From Hetaerina americana (Eukaryota > Arthropoda > Insecta > Odonata > Calopterygidae): a stretch of 64,000 bases of DNA. A program made the position numbers and the translations under genes. Below the pieces are notes generated by a model. That model ran no database searches. It worked only from the letters and a program-made list of their open reading frames with translations, and was not told the origin of the DNA. Shown here piece by piece: positions 59,052 through 64,000 of this stretch. The stretch lies in assembly GCA_022747635.1 (NCBI GenBank), contig JAKTNV010000089.1, forward strand, positions 124,001 to 188,000, given 5' to 3'. Every line of letters begins with the position of its first letter. Position 1 is the stretch's first letter.

Positions 59052-60381
59052 CTACCTTAAACAAAAAGTTCCCGGAATAACCACCGTGTGGCGCTCCCAT
59101 TGTTCCGATTTGAGTTCTGTTTTTTTGTTAAATTGGTACATCTGTTGTTGATATTCCCTTTAAATCTTAGTGTCATAACTTGACATTTGCAAAAGTTACG
59201 TAGCCAAGAGTACATCTATCTCTGTGTGTGTTGGCGATTTTTTACAATTTCAGAAATGGATTTAAATTTGCAACAACGAACTTGTATTAAATTTTGCGTA
59301 AAAAACGGATTTAGTGGCGCACGGACGTTGGAAATGTTGGAAAAGTGTTTCGGCGACGATTCTCTAAAAAAAACGGTCGTTTACCAGTGGCACGAGCGGT
59401 TCAGAAGTGGTCGTGAGTCAATCGAAGATGATGAACGCAGTGGCAGACCATCGACATCGAAAGTCGGTGAAAAAATTGATAAAGTAAAAGAAATGTTGGT
59501 CAATAACCGCAAATTAACCATCAGAGAAATAGCGGAGGACTTGAACATTGCCTATGGATCCGCCCAAGACATTGTGGTTAATGATTTGGGTTTCCGTCGT
59601 GTAGCAGCAAAGTTGGTGCCAAAAGACCTCAATTTCATGCAAAAAAGAGACCGTGTTGACGTCGCAAAAGACATGATTTGCGAGGCTGAATCCGATCCCA
59701 CATTCATCAAAAGGATCATTACTGGAGACGAGACGTGGGTTTATGAGTACGACACGCAATCCAGACATCAGGCAAGTGAATGGCGTTCACCAAATGAGCC
59801 GAGACCAAAAAAACCACGTCGTTTTCAGTCAAAAAAGAAGGCAATGCTGACGGTTTTCATGGATTACAACGGTGTAGTGCATCATGAATTTTTGCCAGAA
59901 GGCCAGACAGTAAACAAAGAGTATTATTTGGGCGTTATGAGACGTTTGCGTGAAGCAATTCGCCGAAAGAGACCAGAAATGTGGGCAGAAAACTCGTGGA
60001 TTTTGCACCAATGATAACGCACCGTCGCACAGTGCTATCATTATTCGTAATTTTTTGACGAAAAATGCAACAAATACCATCCAACAGCCACCGAATTCAC
60101 CTGATTTGGCTCCCTGTGACTTCTTTCTGTTCAATCGAGTTAAAAAACCATTACGGGGAACGCGTTTTAGCAGCCGAGAGGAAATAATGGAAAAATCGCA
60201 GGAAGCACTGATGGACATACCGAAAACCGACCGTAACTTTTGCAAATGTCAAGTTATGACACTAAGATTTAAAGAGAATATCAACAACAGATGTACCAAT
60301 TTAACAAAAAAAACAGAACTCAAATCGGAACGATGGGAGCGCCACACGGTGGTTATTCCGGGAACTTTTTGATCAAGGTAG
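59052..60381 (+). mobile_element. mariner transposon family 2, copy C, rearranged (1,330 bp)
   Basis: Flanked by TA (59050-59051 and 60382-60383). The 5' end and most of the transposase gene match copies 2A and 2B. The normal 3' end (last ~50 codons of the gene plus the 3' terminal region) is absent. In its place lies an inverted copy of this family's 5' terminal 150 bp. The inverted repeats are therefore 149-150 bp long (59052-59200 and 60232-60381) instead of ~27 bp. The left end has drifted slightly (ctaccttaaac for ctaccttgatc). Intact TA on both sides suggests the rearranged form transposed as a unit. Confidence 0.93.
59256..60231 (+). pseudogene. mariner transposase, family 2 copy C, frameshifted and 3'-truncated
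   Basis: Starts at the ATG for MDLNLQQ. It matches copy 2A through TGDETWVYEYD (first catalytic Asp) and up to ENSWILH. A 1-bp insertion (extra a near 60009) then breaks HHDNAPSH, the same defect as in copy 2B. The downstream frame retains NSPDLAPCDFF with 34-residue spacing and ends at MDIPKT, where the inverted 5' terminus begins. Gly-to-Glu in the RESIEDD stretch and Arg-to-Ser in the leader frame are also shared with 2B and not with 2A. Confidence 0.93.
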
Positions 60382-61309
60382 TATACTATCCACGCTGAAA
60401 ATGATCTTGAACTACTATGTTCAAACAGGCACATAAAGTAAAAGACCTAGCGACTTTCTTTTTGCATGCCTTATTGAAATATATTGGCGCGCATTAATTT
60501 AGCTTTACTTTGAATGACAAAATTTGGCGAGGGATATGCGAGAGACGAAGAATTGTATCCTTCCTATGTTACTCATGCTGGGTTTAATGGTACTTAGACT
60601 TAATGATGAAATAATAAAACGCCTCGGGATTATATTCTTGGTGTAATGATCGCAAAAGTTGATCAATTTAATGTAACGGCCTGTTTGGGTGATTAGAGGG
60701 AAATATCAATTTTTATCATGCGCATCTATCGTTGATGATCGTTAGAAAAAGAAATGGTTATGGAAATGGGGATGTTGTTGGAACAAAATTAATGGGCGTT
60801 TGCGTGATAAGACTGTACAATCAACTTTCATCGTTCTTTCAAAATTGATTTATGATAATTAGATGCGCTATTTAAGATTGTCAGAGCAAGTTTCCTCAAA
60901 TGTAGTTGAGTTTAACCGCTTCCCTAAGTGAAATTTGCTATTTGTTTTGCAGTATCAACATTGCCATTATCATTGGCTTGGTTTGACTAGGCTTCAATTG
61001 AGCATATTTCTAAGGGTGGAGAGGGAGAGATACAGATCCTTTGCGCGGAGTTAGACGCATCACAGAGGGAATTTTTGGATCAAATTTATCCGCAATGGAT
61101 TGTGTCGAATTAGACCACATGCATCAACAAGAAAGGGTGACGTTATTCCACCCATCTTTCAAATCAACACTATTTTGTAAAATTAGAGTTTGAAGTATAT
61201 TGGCATGACCTTACTTTTAAGCAGTAAGAACCCTAGAAATCGCAAGTTTTAAATATAATATGAGTAGCAATAGTCCATCCGAAGGTTGGTTTGAGATTTG
61301 AGTATGCTT
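60382..61309. other. non-coding, nothing recognised
   Basis: AT-rich; no supported feature. Confidence 0.4.
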
Positions 61310-61505
61310 TAGCGTTTGTACAATTCACACATCAGGATAGGAGAAGATCATTTCCCCATGCCGCCTGTTGTTTCCCACAAACGCCTGGTAGATGAATATT
61401 CACACTGCTTAGGAGAAGGTCATGTCCTGGGGTGTCTCCCGGAATCGAACCAGGGCCCTCCAGAGAGTAGTTCAGCACTGCATACAGTGATGGTCACGCT
61501 CTTTA
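61310..61505 (-). repeat. tRNA-derived SINE, diverged copy
   Basis: The plus strand shows the body in reverse ('caattcacacatcagg', 'catttccccatgccg', 'gtttcccacaaacgcctgg') and then the tRNA head with 'cccggaatcgaaccagggcc', whose complement holds a B box (ggttcgattcc, 61440-61450). The A box is degraded ('agcactgcatacagtg' region). Confidence 0.75.
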
Positions 61506-62808
61506 CATTTTATATATATTTGCGTAAATATACCTTGTTGCCGATAGTAATTAAGTCACAATTAAGTTTTTGAGGCTCGATTCGCTTTAATTATGTTCAC
61601 AATGAATTCGATCTAATCGTTTGTCTAGCATTTATATTTTGTTAAACTGTAATTTCATCGTCTATAATTGCACAATGTGCAATTTTTTGGCCCGATATTT
61701 CATTTGTGAAAAAAGCAATTGATTGTAAGTAAGCGGTAAATTAGCAAGACAAATATTTTGAAATTTTCGATTTATTAGAACGTCGGCATAAAATTCATCG
61801 CTATTTTTAATGAACCTCTTTTTTTCTCTTCCTATGTTGACGTAGATAAAATTCTAAATTACATTTTCGGAATTTACTACCAGTACGTTCGTTTTCAGAT
61901 TTTACAAAATTCGAATATCACAGTTTCGGTTGTTTACATAATCGTATTCTTGATTTATTAGACTGGAAATTGTGTGCCAGATACTCCGTAAAGAGTATTG
62001 GTATGAATAAACTAGGGTAAGCAACCCCTAGTTTATTCTTACCAATTATCACATGACCATGGACCGAAACTCAAAATATTGGAATGCCAAGTTAGGTAAT
62101 AATTTCCAATGTTTTCTGTATCTGGTTGCCTTTAAAGTAGAATAATTTATCTTGCACATTCAATCATGCAGTATAGGTTTATTGCATTTGACTGAAATTT
62201 TGAAACAATCAGGGAAAGGGATCCTGAGAAAATCCATTTACTTCAGAATTCGCGAATACATTAAAATATACAATCCAATTTCATCTCGTTTATATAGAGA
62301 TTTAAGATATTCTCAAACAGCGCTAATGTATACGATAATACCGCTGTACTAAGAAATAGAGAATGTTTCTTTTGATTCGAAAAAAAATTTTTAGGCAAAA
62401 CTATTGTAGATTCCTTCTCAAATCCTCGTGTGGGAACCTGTCCTCTAATCTTCCCTTCGTAATATCCTAATCGCCCAATATGGTCGTCGTTTCAAGGAAT
62501 ACACTTGTTTTGATTCGAAGTTCGAGGTTTTGAAGAGATCGGGGGAAAAGCGATTAATGCCAAGGAGAGAAGTCTTCTCTCTTTTGATTTCATCTTTATA
62601 CTCGGAAAATTTCGATTTCACCCTCAGTTTCTTCCAACCTGTAATCATTAAGGCGATCTCTCACTGCTATTAAGGTGGTAGACTCTGGCCTTCGAAGCGA
62701 ATGGTAGTGGTAAGACCTAGGATTAATTATCAGAAAGTAATATCAATCGCCGCGGATAAACGAGATGCACTCATAAATTAACGGGGAAATTGTAATTTCG
62801 CATATTCT
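61506..62808. other. non-coding except one hairpin
   Basis: AT-rich. Contains the hairpin listed at 61997-62046; nothing else was recognised. Confidence 0.4.
61997..62046. repeat. 22-bp-arm hairpin
   Basis: attggtatgaataaactagg pairs with cctagtttattcttaccaat around a 6-nt loop, one mismatch in 22 bp. The isolated hairpin resembles a miniature inverted-repeat element or a small-RNA precursor; nothing decides between them. Confidence 0.75.
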
Positions 62809-63226
62809 ATAGTGTATCAGGAGTTCCTGCCACAAGGTCAAACTATCACTAAAGAGTACTACTTAAAAGTTCAACGCCCTTTGCGTGATGCAATATAAAA
62901 ACAAATTTCGTATTTGTGGTGATACAAGAGGCATACTCGTGGATTTTGCACCACGATTATGCTTGTTGGTGAATTGTTGGCCAAAAACAGCACTTCAATG
63001 GTGCCCCAACATCAATATTCGCCAGACATGGCCCCGCGTGATATTCCTGTTCCCAAAAATTAAGAGAACTGCAAAGGGCCATCGTTTTACAAGCATGGAT
63101 GAGAATAAAGATGGATCGCTGCGAGAGCTAAAGGCTTCACCAAAGATCGAGCTCCAGAAGTGTTTCAAGGATTGGAAAAAGCGCTGGCATAAGTATATAA
63201 TATCGAATGGGGACTACTTCGAGTAG
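62809..63226 (+). pseudogene. decayed mariner transposase, C-terminal half
   Basis: EFLPQGQTITKEYYLKVQ followed by LRDAI (62821-62895) equals the EFLPEGQTVNKEYY block of the family-2 mariners. Then LVDFAPR corresponds to the ILHHDN region with the catalytic Asp region garbled. FLFPKIKRTAKGHRFTS follows the lost third-Asp block (DFFLFPKIK), and LQKCFKDWKKRWHKY, then NGDYFE, end the protein. It is distinct from both intact mariner families here and much older. The DNA beyond the ORF end is interrupted by a fold-back element, after which GDYF-coding bases reappear. Confidence 0.8.
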
Positions 63227-63660
63227 TAGTAGTATTTAGGGGAGCCGACCGACAGCTGAAGTCATTTGCGCCATAGGGGATGGACAGGAAAGGATGAAGG
63301 GTGGAGAGAAACCCGGCGTCGGTATTAGCCTACTCTTTACGAAAGGCGCCAAGGGGTCCGCAGTTTAACGTCCCATCCGACGGACGGCGTACCCACTCAA
63401 AGTGCTCTTGTGAATATTTTTCAGAGGTATCTCGATCCCTACTTGAGGTTCTTTGTGGAGGGCACTTTGAGTGAGTACGCCGTCCGTCGGATGGGACGTT
63501 AAACTGCGGACCCCTTGGCGCCTTTCGTAAAGAGTAGGCTAATACCGACGCCGGGTTTCTCTCCACCCTTCATCCTTTCCTGTCCATCCCCTATGGCGCA
63601 AATGACCTCAGTTGTCAGTAGCCTCCCCCAAAAACTACTACTACTGGTTTCAAGTTACAC
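63220..63660. mobile_element. fold-back element with 184-bp arms inserted in a mariner relic
   Basis: Arms at 63222-63405 and 63462-63645 are reverse complements with only scattered mismatches, around a loop of about 56 bp. The unit lies between two identical 11-bp sequences, ggggactactt (63209-63219 and 63661-63671), which look like a target-site duplication. Open frames inside it on both strands are products of the symmetry; no transposase is encoded. The outermost ~15 bp on the right are not mirrored on the left, so exact ends are uncertain. Long arms with a 9-11-bp duplication would fit a non-autonomous Mutator-like element, but no family-specific end motif was recognised. Confidence 0.8.
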
Positions 63661-63671
63661 GGGGACTACTT

Positions 63672-64000
63672 TTAGAATCATTATCAAAATTTAGAGGATG
63701 ATTAACGGCATTGTTTGATAACTATAATTTTTAATTAAATTGCCCTTCTACTCTACCCGTGCATCCTATTCGTTTTCTTTCGAGACTCGTACAGTCCTGG
63801 CAATATCTCCCTCATTTTTACCGCAAACATTCCCTAAACCAACCGCATGCATTATAGTCAACTTTGCATGCATTACGAAAGCATGTGGAACGATTTGGTA
63901 CTGCATCCTTGTGAGTTCAGTATGTATGCATTCACTCCAGGATTTCACGCCCTGGGCGCTGCACAGATGGCATACGTATTATGTTGAGTCGGACATGCAT
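63672..64000. other. non-coding, nothing recognised
   Basis: The first ~60 bp are probably the remaining 3' flank of the mariner relic; the rest is unassigned. Confidence 0.35.

Noticed and set aside
63330..63566. 78-codon minus-strand frame
   Set aside because: Lies across both arms and the loop of the fold-back; its two ends are mirror copies, and there is no domain.
1..64000. CRISPR array, operon, phage or bacterial signals
   Set aside because: The only short regular repeats are (TA)n or trinucleotide runs, no spacers exist, and all recognisable proteins are eukaryotic transposon proteins.

Overview
This window looks like gene-poor nuclear DNA from a large arthropod (probably insect) genome. 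The background is AT-rich and non-coding, and nearly everything recognisable is transposable-element sequence: mariner DNA transposons, several families of non-LTR retrotransposons (LINEs), tRNA-derived SINEs, fold-back repeats and long (TA)n microsatellites. I see no operons, bacterial signals, viral genes, rRNA or free-standing tRNA genes. The species cannot be named from the sequence alone.

Layout. 0-10.6 kb: three SINEs and one SINE remnant, a fold-back repeat set between (TA)n tracts (2.6-2.9 kb), a probable Tc1-like relic (5.6-5.85 kb) and a LINE whose 5' part is inverted against its 3' part (6.3-8.65 kb). 11.3-12.06 kb: a GC- and pyrimidine-rich island. 14-22 kb: weathered LINE and SINE pieces. 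22.5-23.9 kb: a complete mariner with matching ends, a TA duplication and an uninterrupted 349-aa transposase. 26-28.8 kb: an old LINE copy and the first of three copies (2A) of a second mariner family. 29.4-30.3 kb: microsatellites and a GC-rich island holding a candidate exon. 32.7-33.05 kb: a perfect 186-bp tandem duplication. 37.9-40.2 kb: mariner copy 2B and a CR1/jockey-like LINE. 44.5-52 kb: several LINE 3' ends that share a terminal hairpin, one SINE and another GC-rich island. 53-58.3 kb: two head-to-head LINE copies, an inverted repeat and the best LINE copy, with a poly(A) tail. 59-60.4 kb: mariner copy 2C, whose 3' end has been replaced by an inverted copy of its 5' end. 61.3-63.7 kb: a SINE, a decayed mariner and a 441-bp fold-back element inserted into it.

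How the parts relate. The mariners would move by cut-and-paste using their own or a relative's transposase. The SINEs have RNA polymerase III promoter boxes and would depend on a LINE reverse transcriptase. The LINE 3' ends carry short hairpins that could be recognised by their reverse transcriptases. The most informative observations are the rearranged mariner 2C, the defects shared by copies 2B and 2C, the twin-priming-like LINE inversion, the fold-back element with an 11-bp flanking repeat, and the fold-back whose arms contain a hammerhead-like core string. LINE family names (alpha, beta, gamma) are labels for this window only.
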